Shown here: positions 15,435-23,488 of the stretch, one piece after another
Numbering within the stretch: position 1 is the stretch's first letter
How the letters are laid out: each line of letters begins with the position of its first letter
Source of the DNA: Bacteroidota bacterium
GTDB lineage: Bacteria; Bacteroidota; Rhodothermia; Rhodothermales; UBA10348
Direction: 5' to 3'
Assembly: GCA_027622005.1 (NCBI GenBank)
Contig: JAQBZH010000001.1
Coordinates: 88,329-124,472 of the forward strand
DNA: 36,144 bases
Translations under genes and position numbers: made by a program
The notes under the pieces: generated by a model
What the model saw: only the letters and a program-made list of their open reading frames with translations
What the model was told of the DNA's origin: nothing
Databases searched by the model: none

Positions 15435-16433
15435 CTATTGTTGGTTTGGTGATAGTTCGACATTTCCACGGGCTTGTTTGTACAAGGCGTCCGTTTTAAT
15501 ACGAAGCTCCACGTCGTCAAAAATGCCGCCCTTATCAAGTCGAGCTGACATCGTTCCATTCCTAGGATCGACAGAAATCACGTGTCCTAAATAGACAGAG
15601 TCTCCTATTCCGAGTGAATAAGTGTTTTCACCCCATTCCACAATCGCGTTCGTGCCTGCAATCATCACCAAACTAGCGTCGCTCATATCCACCAAATTCT
15701 GTGTGTTAGGAGGCAAACTTTGCATAATGAGCGGTTTAAACGGATTCATCTTAGAATGCCGGGCCGGAAGCAGGTTTACAGGAACGGGTGGCAAGTCTGA
15801 AGCTGGATCAACTGAGACGTAAAACGCACTTTTGGGCGCTCCTTCTAATTCGTCGTCCGCACTGAGTCCCGCTACACCTCCGTAGAAAGCTTCGAGCGTA
15901 AACGAAAAGCTTACCATCACTTCCATTTTTTGACGGAGCGTCAAAGGATCGACCGATACTAAATCAAAATGGTTGAGCTTGAGGTTGTCGACGCGATAGA
16001 GTTCCCGGCTATTCTCCAAGGTCCAAATCAGGTTGTAGACCGAAGGAAAATCGGCGCGGCCGGACGCTTCAAACACAAATTTGTTAAACTGGGGGCTTTC
16101 CACGTGCTCTTTGAATGAGAGATCAAAGGGGTTAAATCCTCGATTTGTCACTTTATTTAGCAGTGCAACGACATCTTCCGAGCTGAGTGTTCTAGGCATC
16201 ATTTTGTAACGAGCGTTCCAACGAATAACAACGTCGGACGTACGCGATTCAGATTCGGTCATTTCTGCCATGAGCGATGACAGTTCTGCCTGTTTCATGG
16301 AGGCTACTTGTTCCGCTTTCGTTAAGCGCTCCATTTCAGCCGGTTGTTGGAAAAAAGTGACATAAATGCCACCTGCTGTTGCGAGAGCCCAGCAGATTCC
16401 TAAAACCATGATATTTTGAAGGATGTTTGACAT
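15435..16433 (-). CDS. PilO-PilP fusion, pilus alignment protein
   Basis: This 332-residue protein joins two parts that are usually separate genes. Residues 7-27 form a membrane anchor, followed by a coiled coil at about 35-65 and a ferredoxin-like PilO domain at about 80-190 (VVALLNKVTNRGFNPFDLSF, then FPSVYNLIWTLENSRELYRV). After a Pro-rich linker at 200-240, the C-terminal part (SLVMIAGTNAIVEWG, then LGIGDSVYLGHVISVDP, then LDKGGIFDDVELRI) has the beta-barrel pattern of PilP/GspC HR domains that bind the secretin. The fused protein would span from the inner membrane to the secretin in the periplasm. It lies between the PilMN fusion and the secretin gene with gaps of 19 and 24 bases. The PilP half is inferred from pattern. 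Confidence 0.75.
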   Translation of the reverse strand: MSNILQNIMVLGICWALATAGGIYVTFFQQPAEMERLTKAEQVASMKQAELSSLMAEMTESESRTSDVVIRWNARYKMMPRTLSSEDVVALLNKVTNRGFNPFDLSFKEHVESPQFNKFVFEASGRADFPSVYNLIWTLENSRELYRVDNLKLNHFDLVSVDPLTLRQKMEVMVSFSFTLEAFYGGVAGLSADDELEGAPKSAFYVSVDPASDLPPVPVNLLPARHSKMNPFKPLIMQSLPPNTQNLVDMSDASLVMIAGTNAIVEWGENTYSLGIGDSVYLGHVISVDPRNGTMSARLDKGGIFDDVELRIKTDALYKQARGNVELSPNQQ

Positions 16434-16452
16434 AGTTCGTTACCCTGCCCAC

Positions 16453-18279
16453 TTAAAGTTTGGTGGTATTGGGGACCTCAGATTGGATGTTACCAATGGC
16501 TTCTTCGAAAGCGTTTGGAAGATCGGCTGCATGTTCGCGCAGATACACCGCTGCTTCAGGCAGGATGTTTTTGAGCGGCATAGTCATTTTAAAATTGAAG
16601 ACCGGCACATTTCGAATGGACGAGAACGAAAGGCTCTCTATATTTGCACCGGATTTCGTAGCAAAAGCGACGATTTGACTGCGCTCGGTTGCCGTGCCCG
16701 TCATAGTCAGCAGTTCGGCTTCCGTTGCTTCCCAGGATTCAACCCACAGTCCCGTAATATTTTCGGTGTTGACCGACGTCCGTTCGAGCGCTCTGCTCCA
16801 CTTGTCGCTCCCTATCAATAGGGAATCCAGCAGATCGAGGGCATCGACGAATCCTTCGGAACGGGCCCTCAAACTGTCTGTTTTCATTTGAAGAACGTCT
16901 GCATCTTCCGAGATCATTTCTTCCGGGAAATTCTTCAGTTCATACCGAGTCATTTCCAAGGCATGATTCTGGCTGAAATACCGAAAAACAAACAACAAAG
17001 TGGAACCAAACAAGAGCAAAATCATGGCCGCAATCGGCCATGAAAACGGCATTTGGAAACCCCGTTTTTTAAGTTTGGGATCCAGGATGTCTACTTCCTG
17101 GAAAACAGTCTCAAACAACTCGTCTCTAACCAATCGCAACGCTACCGCTGTGGCGAGTAGTCCATCTTTTTCGATTGGTGTGGTCCGATCCTCTTGAAAA
17201 TGAGGAATCACATCCCTTAAAAGACTGATGCTGGTTTGTGGGAAAAACTGAGTTAAACTTTGGTACATGCTATTTTCTGCCACATCAGAAAAAAGCAACA
17301 TGTGATCTGCATCGCCGACTCCAAATTCATCGTGCATCAGCAGAATTCGGCTACAAATGGTTTCAGCGGGATCGTAAGCCGTAATTGATCGAAGTCCCTC
17401 GAAATGAACCAATTGATCGCCGGAGAAAAACAATACCAACGTGTCTTCGGCTCCAACCCGAACCAACACGGTCGTTTCCTCACGGTCAAGATTGTCCGAC
17501 TTATTCTCAGTAGATCTACCGAGGATCGCTGCGCGGACCAACCCGACCATCAGTGTAGGTTCCGTGTCCATCAGAATGACATTCGGGAATGTCATTTTTC
17601 GATTCCGAATGTTCTGAAGTGACAGACTGATCGGTTCGTTGGCCAGGGCGAAAACGGCCATGAAGGAACGGGATTCCGAATCGCCTCCGGCTAGAGGGAC
17701 AAAGGTCGTTTTGTGATCGGTAACTTTCCCTGGGTGTGTCGTTTTTAGTAAGGACAGGAGATCTTCGCGTTTGGCCGTTTTTTTAGAAGCTCTCTTCTTA
17801 CCGTCTGATTTTTCCGGAGTGTTCGGAGCAAATTTTACGACCGCGGTGCCTAGGTTTTCCGTCGATAGAGCAAATACGATGTTGAAGTGGTCGTACCCGG
17901 CTTCGACACATTCTGCTACAATTTCAAGTAATTCCAGATGGCAAGGATTGGCATAGAGATTGGAGCCCGGCATTTCCGCCGGGGCGGCCATTTCCTTTTT
18001 AGAGGACTCTACGGGGCCGAATTCGGATGATAAAAACAGGGCTTCCATGTCCGAGGTGGAAGAGGAGCCCATTTCAAATGTTACATCTGAACCAAGCGCG
18101 ACTGGTACCTGGGATGCTGCTGCTGCCGAGCCAAACGATTCAAGTCCCGCTCTTACTCTAGAAAATGACCGAATTACAACGGGACCAGAAGGAGCGTTGT
18201 GAATGAGAACGGCTTCCACGCTTCGCGAAGATGCCGCAATCCCGAGGATGTATTCGCTTTTTGATCGATAATTGAGCAT
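16453..18279 (-). CDS. PilM-PilN fusion (GspL-like), pilus inner-membrane platform
   Basis: This 608-residue protein has an actin-like cytoplasmic part at residues 1-400. It begins YILGIAASSRSVEAVLI like the phosphate-1 loop of PilM, and VLVRVGAEDTLVLFF and GLLATAVALRLV come later. A single membrane segment lies at about 410-432 (PIAAMILLLFGSTLLFVF). A periplasmic PilN-like part of about 175 residues follows, with coiled coil and a ferredoxin-like fold (WSRALERTSVNTENITGLWV, then VPVFNFKMTMP). GspL of type II secretion has this same combined build. It would link the cytoplasmic ATPase to PilO/PilP. It starts 6 bases after the stop of the ATPase gene. The fusion explains why no separate pilM and pilN genes are present. 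Confidence 0.78.
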   Translation of the reverse strand: MLNYRSKSEYILGIAASSRSVEAVLIHNAPSGPVVIRSFSRVRAGLESFGSAAAASQVPVALGSDVTFEMGSSSTSDMEALFLSSEFGPVESSKKEMAAPAEMPGSNLYANPCHLELLEIVAECVEAGYDHFNIVFALSTENLGTAVVKFAPNTPEKSDGKKRASKKTAKREDLLSLLKTTHPGKVTDHKTTFVPLAGGDSESRSFMAVFALANEPISLSLQNIRNRKMTFPNVILMDTEPTLMVGLVRAAILGRSTENKSDNLDREETTVLVRVGAEDTLVLFFSGDQLVHFEGLRSITAYDPAETICSRILLMHDEFGVGDADHMLLFSDVAENSMYQSLTQFFPQTSISLLRDVIPHFQEDRTTPIEKDGLLATAVALRLVRDELFETVFQEVDILDPKLKKRGFQMPFSWPIAAMILLLFGSTLLFVFRYFSQNHALEMTRYELKNFPEEMISEDADVLQMKTDSLRARSEGFVDALDLLDSLLIGSDKWSRALERTSVNTENITGLWVESWEATEAELLTMTGTATERSQIVAFATKSGANIESLSFSSIRNVPVFNFKMTMPLKNILPEAAVYLREHAADLPNAFEEAIGNIQSEVPNTTKL

Positions 18280-18285
18280 GGATTC

Positions 18286-19650
18286 TTACTGAGCCAGTTG
18301 CTGAAATCTGCGTTTATTGTTTGCGTAATTCATCGCCACATCGGGAGCAATGAGGCCTTGCTTCATCAGCCGAAACAGATCCTGTTCCAGTGTGATCTGA
18401 CCCACATTCCATCCCTCGTACATCATCTGATAGATCTCATTGGAATTATTATTCTTGATTGCTGCACTGGCAGATGGCGTCATCCAAAGTACTTCTTTTG
18501 CCAGGATTCTTCCTCCACCAATTTTCGGTACCAATTTCTGAGAGACGATACATCTTAGAACTTCTGCCAGACGAAAACGGACCCTTTCTTGCTCGTTGGG
18601 AGGATACTCCGCAATGATTCGATCTATTGATTCAACAGCCGAAGACGTATGTAGCGTTGAGAAGACTTTGTGTCCGGAGTCGGTAATCTCGAGAGCCGCA
18701 GAAATCGTGTCAGGATCTCTCATTTCGCCTATTACAACGATATCTGGATCTTGTCGGAGAGATTGCACGATGCCGTCTTTAAATGTTGGCACATCGGCAC
18801 CGACTTCACGGTGTCGAACAATGCATTTTTTGGATTCATGCACATATTCAATCGGCTTGCCAATAATGACGATGTGTCCTGCAATGTCGTCGTTGTTCGC
18901 GTCGACAATGGAATCCAAGGTCGAACTTTTTCCAGCACCCGTAACTCCAGTGATTAAGGTCAGGCCATCCCGGACATGCCGGAACATGAGTCCCCTTTCC
19001 ACACTCGGATGAAAGGCTAGTGATTTTAGAGGTCGCACCTCCTCCACAATGGCTCTCATATTCAATGCTAACGCTCCCATATCCATGTAGACCGTAGCCC
19101 TAAATCGTTTGCGGCGAACTCCCGTCAAGACAGAAAGCTCATATGAAAAATCGGATGATCCCTTCTGCCCTATGGACTGCCAGCTAGATTGTGTAATGAG
19201 CCCCAGAATCAGTAGGGTGCATTCATCAACGGAGAACCTAGGAAGGTTAAAATCTGGTCGTTTATCTCCGTCAATTCGATACCACACAAGCCCAGACGTG
19301 GTCGGGCCACCCAAATCGATGTCCGAAGCATTCATTTTGGCCATGCGATGGACGAACTGGTCGAAAAAGCTTCTTAAGGTCATCCGGTCCCGCACGTCTA
19401 TTTGGGCCAATCTGTCGTGTAAGTACTTTATGCGGTCTTCGCCGTATAAAATGGGAGGAGTGCTTTCGGCTATGCTCGTGCAAAACGGCGGTAAACCCGA
19501 CTTTTCTGACGCCAGGGATGCAGATCTCGAAGGGGCTCGTCCCAAGCGGGAAGCACTTCCGAGCCCTCCAGTAGATTGAACACTGGCCCCATTTAGATGG
19601 TCATATGATTCAATTTCGGATTCTGACGGTTTTGTAGGTCCAAGTTCCAT
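18286..19650 (-). CDS. PilT-like type IV pilus ATPase
   Basis: This 454-residue GspE/PilT-family ATPase starts with a Ser-rich, probably disordered extension of about 75 residues. Core motifs follow: an N-domain with FFDQFVHRMAKMNASDIDLG, Walker A GVTGAGKSS near residue 240, the Asp box GKPIEYVHE, Walker B PDIVVIGEMRD, and the His box VFSTLHTSSAVESIDRII. The C-terminal part (LAKEVLWMTPSASAAIKN) resembles PilT, the retraction motor, rather than PilB. The AIRNLIRE box of PilT is present only in degenerate form (AIKNNNSN). It heads the PilMN-PilOP-secretin operon. No pilB, pilC or major pilin gene lies in the window, so the assembly motor is presumably elsewhere. Confidence 0.85.
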   Translation of the reverse strand: MELGPTKPSESEIESYDHLNGASVQSTGGLGSASRLGRAPSRSASLASEKSGLPPFCTSIAESTPPILYGEDRIKYLHDRLAQIDVRDRMTLRSFFDQFVHRMAKMNASDIDLGGPTTSGLVWYRIDGDKRPDFNLPRFSVDECTLLILGLITQSSWQSIGQKGSSDFSYELSVLTGVRRKRFRATVYMDMGALALNMRAIVEEVRPLKSLAFHPSVERGLMFRHVRDGLTLITGVTGAGKSSTLDSIVDANNDDIAGHIVIIGKPIEYVHESKKCIVRHREVGADVPTFKDGIVQSLRQDPDIVVIGEMRDPDTISAALEITDSGHKVFSTLHTSSAVESIDRIIAEYPPNEQERVRFRLAEVLRCIVSQKLVPKIGGGRILAKEVLWMTPSASAAIKNNNSNEIYQMMYEGWNVGQITLEQDLFRLMKQGLIAPDVAMNYANNKRRFQQLAQ

Positions 19651-19771
19651 AGGTCCTCGAATATCAAATGTCGGTTTGTACCGGGAAGAGTTTGCTCTCT
19701 TATCCTCTTCGGTATCGACGAGTAAGAGGCCGACTTAAGCCAAAAACTGGTGACAAAAGCATGAAAATCGA

Positions 19772-19800
19772 GTGGCCGACCCGATAATCGGGTCGGCCAC
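19772..19800. terminator. Strong hairpin terminator
   Basis: A perfect 13-base stem (GTGGCCGACCCGA with TCGGGTCGGCCAC) and a 3-base loop lie 29 bases past the stop of the PilX-like gene. A T-run (CTTTTT) follows on the plus strand, and ATTTT follows at a short distance on the minus strand. It most likely ends minus-strand transcription before the pilT operon and may work in both directions. Confidence 0.7.
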
Positions 19801-19828
19801 CTTTTTCAGCAATTAATGTGGCTAAACG

Positions 19829-21448
19829 TTATAGCACCGTTTTTCTAGCCGAGTTTTGCCTTACGGTCGTCATCTTGATCTCCATGGGAGGAGCTTCAAG
19901 GACGGGGAGCAATCCCTCCAGACGAGCCAGAGCCGAGGTACTGAGGTGAATTTGGACATCCCCGTTTATATAAAACGAAATAGGATCAACTGTGACTGTT
20001 TCGTGATCCTCTCCTATGCAAGATCTGTTGGACGAATGCCTGTAAACGACCACCTCGTGTAGTAAAACGGCGTCCTCGCCTGACTCTTCGGGCAGTATAT
20101 CATACACTTTGACCTTCAATTGCCCTTCCCTGTCGACTACGTCAGACCAGACATCCCCGGGTGAACTCCCAGAAATCCCACATGCCGATGCAAAGTTGAC
20201 GGAAAACCCAACCAGTTGGGTGAGCTCAACCTCTTGACTTAAACCGGTAGATATAGGACCTGAAAATAAACTGCTCGAAGTTTGAAGAGCATACGTTCCA
20301 GCCGTCTCACCTACGTTTTCCAATTCTATGCGAACATTAGCAGCTCCGCTCAATCCAACCTGGCGCTCCCAACAAAGCCCTCCATTCAGTTCGCAAGATT
20401 CGGACATTAGATCAACCCCGCTTACGTCGAAGCGGTCATCGTATTGATGTTGGTGATAGGTTATCTCACCAAGCTGATTAAAAACATCTACATCGAAGTG
20501 TCCATTGGGTAGTCCTGCGTCCTCGTATCCCCCTGTTTCGCCATCGGGTGTAAGCGATCTCATGACCAACGCGCCGTAAATATCCGTGGAGCCTTTAAAT
20601 TCGTGATCGCCTCCTGCGGAAGAAAGGAGGACTAGCCCTTCCCACCGAACTGAACCCGCGTTGGAAAAGGACCCATTGACAACGAGAACTCCGTACCCGG
20701 TCAAATCACCGCGGTTAGTTAAATCGCCATTAACCATCAATAAGACTGGTTCTTCAACGCTTCCAAACGTGTTATTCCCGGTAAAACGTTGGGTGCCTTC
20801 TAGTACCTGAAGATCTTCGTGGTCCCGAATGGCATTTTCCAGGATGGATAAGTCGACCTCTGTTCCTCCGCTTACGACATCCATTTCCCCAGAAAGTCCG
20901 ATGAGCTGAGCACCATCGATTGCGTCTGCAAACGCCTGCCTGGATGAGCCTAAGATGGTCCGTATGGCATGTCCATCGGCTCCATTTCCTCCGGTCAGAT
21001 CTTCTTCGTTAGCCGGTTGATCCAAACCAGAAATCATGAATGAACTACCGTGAGCCGTAACGGAGGACATGGGTCCGTCAATCGTAAACGAATCGAGTAT
21101 CGGCTTTCCGATTCGCTCCAGCGTAGTTTGAATTAGATGAACAGCGGTCCCGACTTCGCCGTAAGCGGTAATCTGAACAGGACCCTGTGCGTCTCCAGAA
21201 GCAGAAAACGCATACATTCCGTCTCCATAAGCTAATTCTGAATCGTCAGCACGATAGTTCGAAAAATCCTGGGAGATCCGGGAAACGACCAAATTGAAGG
21301 CCGAGTGGGCTAGCTCCCTCGCCAAAATATTTTCGACGTACTCAGCCCGAACTGCTTCCGATGCCGAAACAGATTCGGCTTCTGAAAAATTTAATTGGGC
21401 CACGACGTACGACGATGCCATGACCAGAAATAAAATTCCTTTCCCCAT
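19829..21448 (-). CDS. PilX-like pilus-associated protein with extended surface domain
   Basis: This 539-residue protein begins MGKGILFLVMASSYVVAQ, an N-terminal hydrophobic helix like those of PilX-type minor pilins. It is followed by a helical stretch (ILARELAHSAFNLVVSRI) and a beta-rich domain. The region at about residues 230-300 has repeating short strands (VNGDLTNRGDLTGYGVLVVN, then VRWEGLVLLSS, then STDIYGALVM), similar in style to the polymer-like surface domains found in some PilX-type proteins. The first 110 residues align by eye with the protein at 23489-24619, including the GDAQGPVQITAYG/GPADGPVEVTIRG block, so the two are paralogues. Two Cys pairs in the C-terminal half may form disulfides. 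It is likely a pilus tip or adhesion component; the exact role is unknown. Confidence 0.55.
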   Translation of the reverse strand: MGKGILFLVMASSYVVAQLNFSEAESVSASEAVRAEYVENILARELAHSAFNLVVSRISQDFSNYRADDSELAYGDGMYAFSASGDAQGPVQITAYGEVGTAVHLIQTTLERIGKPILDSFTIDGPMSSVTAHGSSFMISGLDQPANEEDLTGGNGADGHAIRTILGSSRQAFADAIDGAQLIGLSGEMDVVSGGTEVDLSILENAIRDHEDLQVLEGTQRFTGNNTFGSVEEPVLLMVNGDLTNRGDLTGYGVLVVNGSFSNAGSVRWEGLVLLSSAGGDHEFKGSTDIYGALVMRSLTPDGETGGYEDAGLPNGHFDVDVFNQLGEITYHQHQYDDRFDVSGVDLMSESCELNGGLCWERQVGLSGAANVRIELENVGETAGTYALQTSSSLFSGPISTGLSQEVELTQLVGFSVNFASACGISGSSPGDVWSDVVDREGQLKVKVYDILPEESGEDAVLLHEVVVYRHSSNRSCIGEDHETVTVDPISFYINGDVQIHLSTSALARLEGLLPVLEAPPMEIKMTTVRQNSARKTVL

Positions 21449-21627
21449 TGGAACAGCCTCTTATTAGATTCTCCTTGAATAGACACGGAATCTCTTTGGA
21501 TTCCGGCGAGGAGGGATGCGAAGTCTGTGCACTTTGATTGAGACTGAGGGGAAACAATGGCGCACATTCCACACTGGTTGTATCGGTTAAAAACATTAAG
21601 TCTTAAGCTGGTACAGGAGCTCGTATT

Positions 21628-21662
21628 AAAAAAAAGGGACTCGCTGCTGGCGAGTCCCCTTT
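21628..21662 (-). terminator. Intrinsic terminator of the subtilase gene
   Basis: On the minus strand GGGACTCGC and its complement form a 9-base stem with a 5-base loop, followed by eight Ts. It lies about 45 bases after the stop codon at 21705 and fits a standard rho-independent terminator. Confidence 0.9.
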
Positions 21663-21704
21663 AACCGAAAAATCAACGACCTTCGGTATTAGAATAGCTA
21701 AGTT

Positions 21705-23066
21705 TTAATTTTTGGAGCGTGCTATTGCAGGCATTCCTACCCAAACAGAAGCTGATCTGGTACCAGATGGCACTTTATGGGCGTCCTTGTTACCGCTCGT
21801 TTGGTTGAGAACAGCTTTTCGGACATCCTCAGGAGATGCTGATGGATTTTTGCCAAGGTACAGCGCTACGGCCCCCGTAACGTGAGATGCTGACATGGAC
21901 GTCCCACTCATAGTGGAATAGGCATATCCTGGTGCTAGTGAAAAGACATCTTCTCCTGGCGCTAAAAGGTCCACAACTGATCCAAAATTAGAGAACCAAG
22001 AAAACTGTCCGTTTCTAGCATATGATCCGACAGTTAGTGCATCAGTAACGTGGGCAGGAGTAAAATTCCCTGCGTCAGCTGAACCGTTTCCAGCTGCGAC
22101 TACGACCGAAATACCTGCATTGATGACCGCCTGAACCGCGTCATCCAAAGCCGTTCCGCCCGCGCCAACCTCGACGCCTAAGCTGAGGTTAACTACCGCA
22201 GGACTTCCTGGATTGATTTGCTTCCACTGGAGAACATCTTCGAGAGCGGCAATCACATACGTGTCGTCTCCTACTCCATCATCGTTAAACACTCGATAAT
22301 TGTGGATTCTGGCTCCTGGAGCGAGACCAACGATTCCGCGATCATCGTCAATTCCTCCAATAATGCCAGCTATGTTCGTTCCATGACCGTCGGCATCATG
22401 AGAAGAGCCCGATCCGGAATAATCTCTCGATTCAACAACATTCACATCTGGACTAGTAACACCTGTATCGATAATGAAAACATCAACATCAACAGCGCCC
22501 TGCCCATCTCCCGAAACGGTCCAGCTTTTCTTGCCACCAACTTCTGAAACGGACCAAGGAATAATTTGACGAGTAGACGTTTTCCTCATTTGTCCGGGAT
22601 TCATCCGAACAGGAAACACGGGCTCTACCCAATCAATGGTCTCGTCATTGGCCATTTCAGCCAGGAATTCCTCTAGGTAGTCAGTAGCAACCCAAACTGA
22701 GTATCCGTAAAACGTATTCGTAAATTCGTAACGATCAACAATTTTATAGCGATCTACAATCTTGTATCGGTCTACAATCTTATAACGGTCTACAATTTTG
22801 TAGCGGTCTACTATTTTGTATCGATCCACAATTTTATATGGATTGATCGCAAAAACAACCGCCGTCTGCTCTCCATCTTTTCCTGCTGCTTTTACGGCAT
22901 CTGCAACGAGGTGAGCATTTCGAATTTTGGAAACAGTAGGTTCTGTTGAGGTGGCGTCGGCCTGCGTGTCGACAACTTGATCCATACATCCGCTGAACAT
23001 GATGAAGCTCAGAACAAGTGCAACTGATCTGAAGACGTGCTTTGTTACGTGATTAAATACCGACAT
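21705..23066 (-). CDS. S8 subtilisin-like lipoprotein protease with KIVDRY repeats
   Basis: This 453-residue protein has a lipoprotein signal (Cys27 in MFSGC), an I9-like propeptide at about residues 68-155, and a full subtilase domain. The catalytic residues are Asp200 in DTGVT, His228 in DGHGTNIAG, Asn327 in AAGNG, and Ser390 in GTSMSASH, so it looks active. Six exact copies of KIVDRY (residues 78-113) are inserted in the first strand region of the propeptide, just before EFTNTFYGYSVWV. The gene has its own terminators before and after, so it is a single-gene unit set between two PilX-like genes. It may process surface or pilus proteins, but that is inferred only from location. ATG 23066 gives the normal lipoprotein N-terminus. 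Confidence 0.92.
   Translation of the reverse strand: MSVFNHVTKHVFRSVALVLSFIMFSGCMDQVVDTQADATSTEPTVSKIRNAHLVADAVKAAGKDGEQTAVVFAINPYKIVDRYKIVDRYKIVDRYKIVDRYKIVDRYKIVDRYEFTNTFYGYSVWVATDYLEEFLAEMANDETIDWVEPVFPVRMNPGQMRKTSTRQIIPWSVSEVGGKKSWTVSGDGQGAVDVDVFIIDTGVTSPDVNVVESRDYSGSGSSHDADGHGTNIAGIIGGIDDDRGIVGLAPGARIHNYRVFNDDGVGDDTYVIAALEDVLQWKQINPGSPAVVNLSLGVEVGAGGTALDDAVQAVINAGISVVVAAGNGSADAGNFTPAHVTDALTVGSYARNGQFSWFSNFGSVVDLLAPGEDVFSLAPGYAYSTMSGTSMSASHVTGAVALYLGKNPSASPEDVRKAVLNQTSGNKDAHKVPSGTRSASVWVGMPAIARSKN
22728..22835 (-). repeat. Six tandem 18-base units encoding KIVDRY
   Basis: Six in-frame copies of an 18-base unit encode the identical hexapeptide KIVDRY, while the codons differ between copies (for example AAA/AAG, GTT/GTA, CGT/CGC, TAC/TAT). 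The DNA has drifted and the protein has not, which suggests selection on the peptide rather than a recent duplication. Confidence 0.95.
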
Positions 23067-23159
23067 AAGTTCAACCGAGGGCTTGTGACTGATTCATTTC
23101 AATCCCGCTGAGGTAGCAGAATGGGGTTCAATCAGGGTATCGGCTGAAGTCTTGCCTCT

Positions 23160-23188
23160 TTTAAGTTATTTATTCACAACAACTTAAA
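23160..23188. promoter_or_regulatory. Inverted repeat upstream of the subtilase gene
   Basis: TTTAAGTT (23160-23167) and AACTTAAA (23181-23188) form a perfect 8-base inverted repeat with a 13-base spacer, about 95 bases ahead of the subtilase ATG and next to the upstream gene's terminator. It could be an operator overlapping the promoter. No clear -10/-35 pair was found. Confidence 0.35.
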
Positions 23189-23194
23189 TAAATC

Positions 23195-23233
23195 AAAAAC
23201 GCCCTTCCGCCTGTTAATAGAGGCGGAAGGGCG
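23195..23233 (-). terminator. Intrinsic terminator
   Basis: CGCCCTTCCGCCT (23200-23212) and AGGCGGAAGGGCG (23221-23233) form a perfect 13-base stem with an 8-base loop. On the minus strand it is followed by TTTTT. It ends transcription coming from the PilX-like gene at 23489-24619 or from a short transcript in the 255-base stretch between them. Confidence 0.9.
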
Positions 23234-23488
23234 TTCACATGTAACGCTTTTGAACGCTCAGAGATTATCGTTTAATAACCGCTGCCTCATCCATTTTGGC
23301 TGCCGTTTCGCCAACAGTCCTCACGTCGCCTGAAGGCTTGGCGCATGGCGTTAGGTCCTAGAATTGCTCGAAATGACACTGGCAAGTTCTATTAGTGAAG
23401 GCATAATCCTCTTATCGGTATTTTGCGCGCGGAATTAATACCGAATTGCCGCTTTCAGAGCCAAGCGCAGCCCGCGCCGGCAGATTCG
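23234..23488 (-). other. Non-coding stretch of 255 bases between a PilX-like gene and its terminator
   Basis: No gene of normal size is present here. On the minus strand there is a 7-base hairpin (CGGTATT with AATACCG, plus-strand 23417-23444). Next is a 17-codon frame at 23351-23404 preceded by AAGAGG and starting MPSLIELASV, which recalls a prepilin N-terminus but is too short to judge. A 30-codon frame without a start codon follows at 23265-23357. The stretch could be a long 3' leader-like tail, a small RNA ending at the terminator at 23195-23233, or the eroded remains of a pilin-type gene. I cannot choose between these. Confidence 0.35.

Noticed and set aside
21342-21596. Minus-strand 84-codon frame overlapping the start of the PilX-like gene at 21448
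   Set aside because: It is in another frame of a gene that has a clear N-terminus, and its own product is low-complexity with no signature.
22728-22835. CRISPR-like array
   Set aside because: The 18-base units are contiguous without spacers and are in frame inside a subtilase gene.
23265-23357. Minus-strand 30-codon frame ending DEAAVIKR
   Set aside because: It looks protein-like in composition but follows a stop codon directly and has no start codon before its last third; it is kept only as part of the unexplained stretch.
23234-23488. GEMM (cyclic dinucleotide) riboswitch ahead of the subtilase gene
   Set aside because: Type IV pilus genes in some bacteria carry these, and GGCGAAACGGC looked suggestive. 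The conserved core of the class is not present, and a terminator separates this stretch from the subtilase gene.
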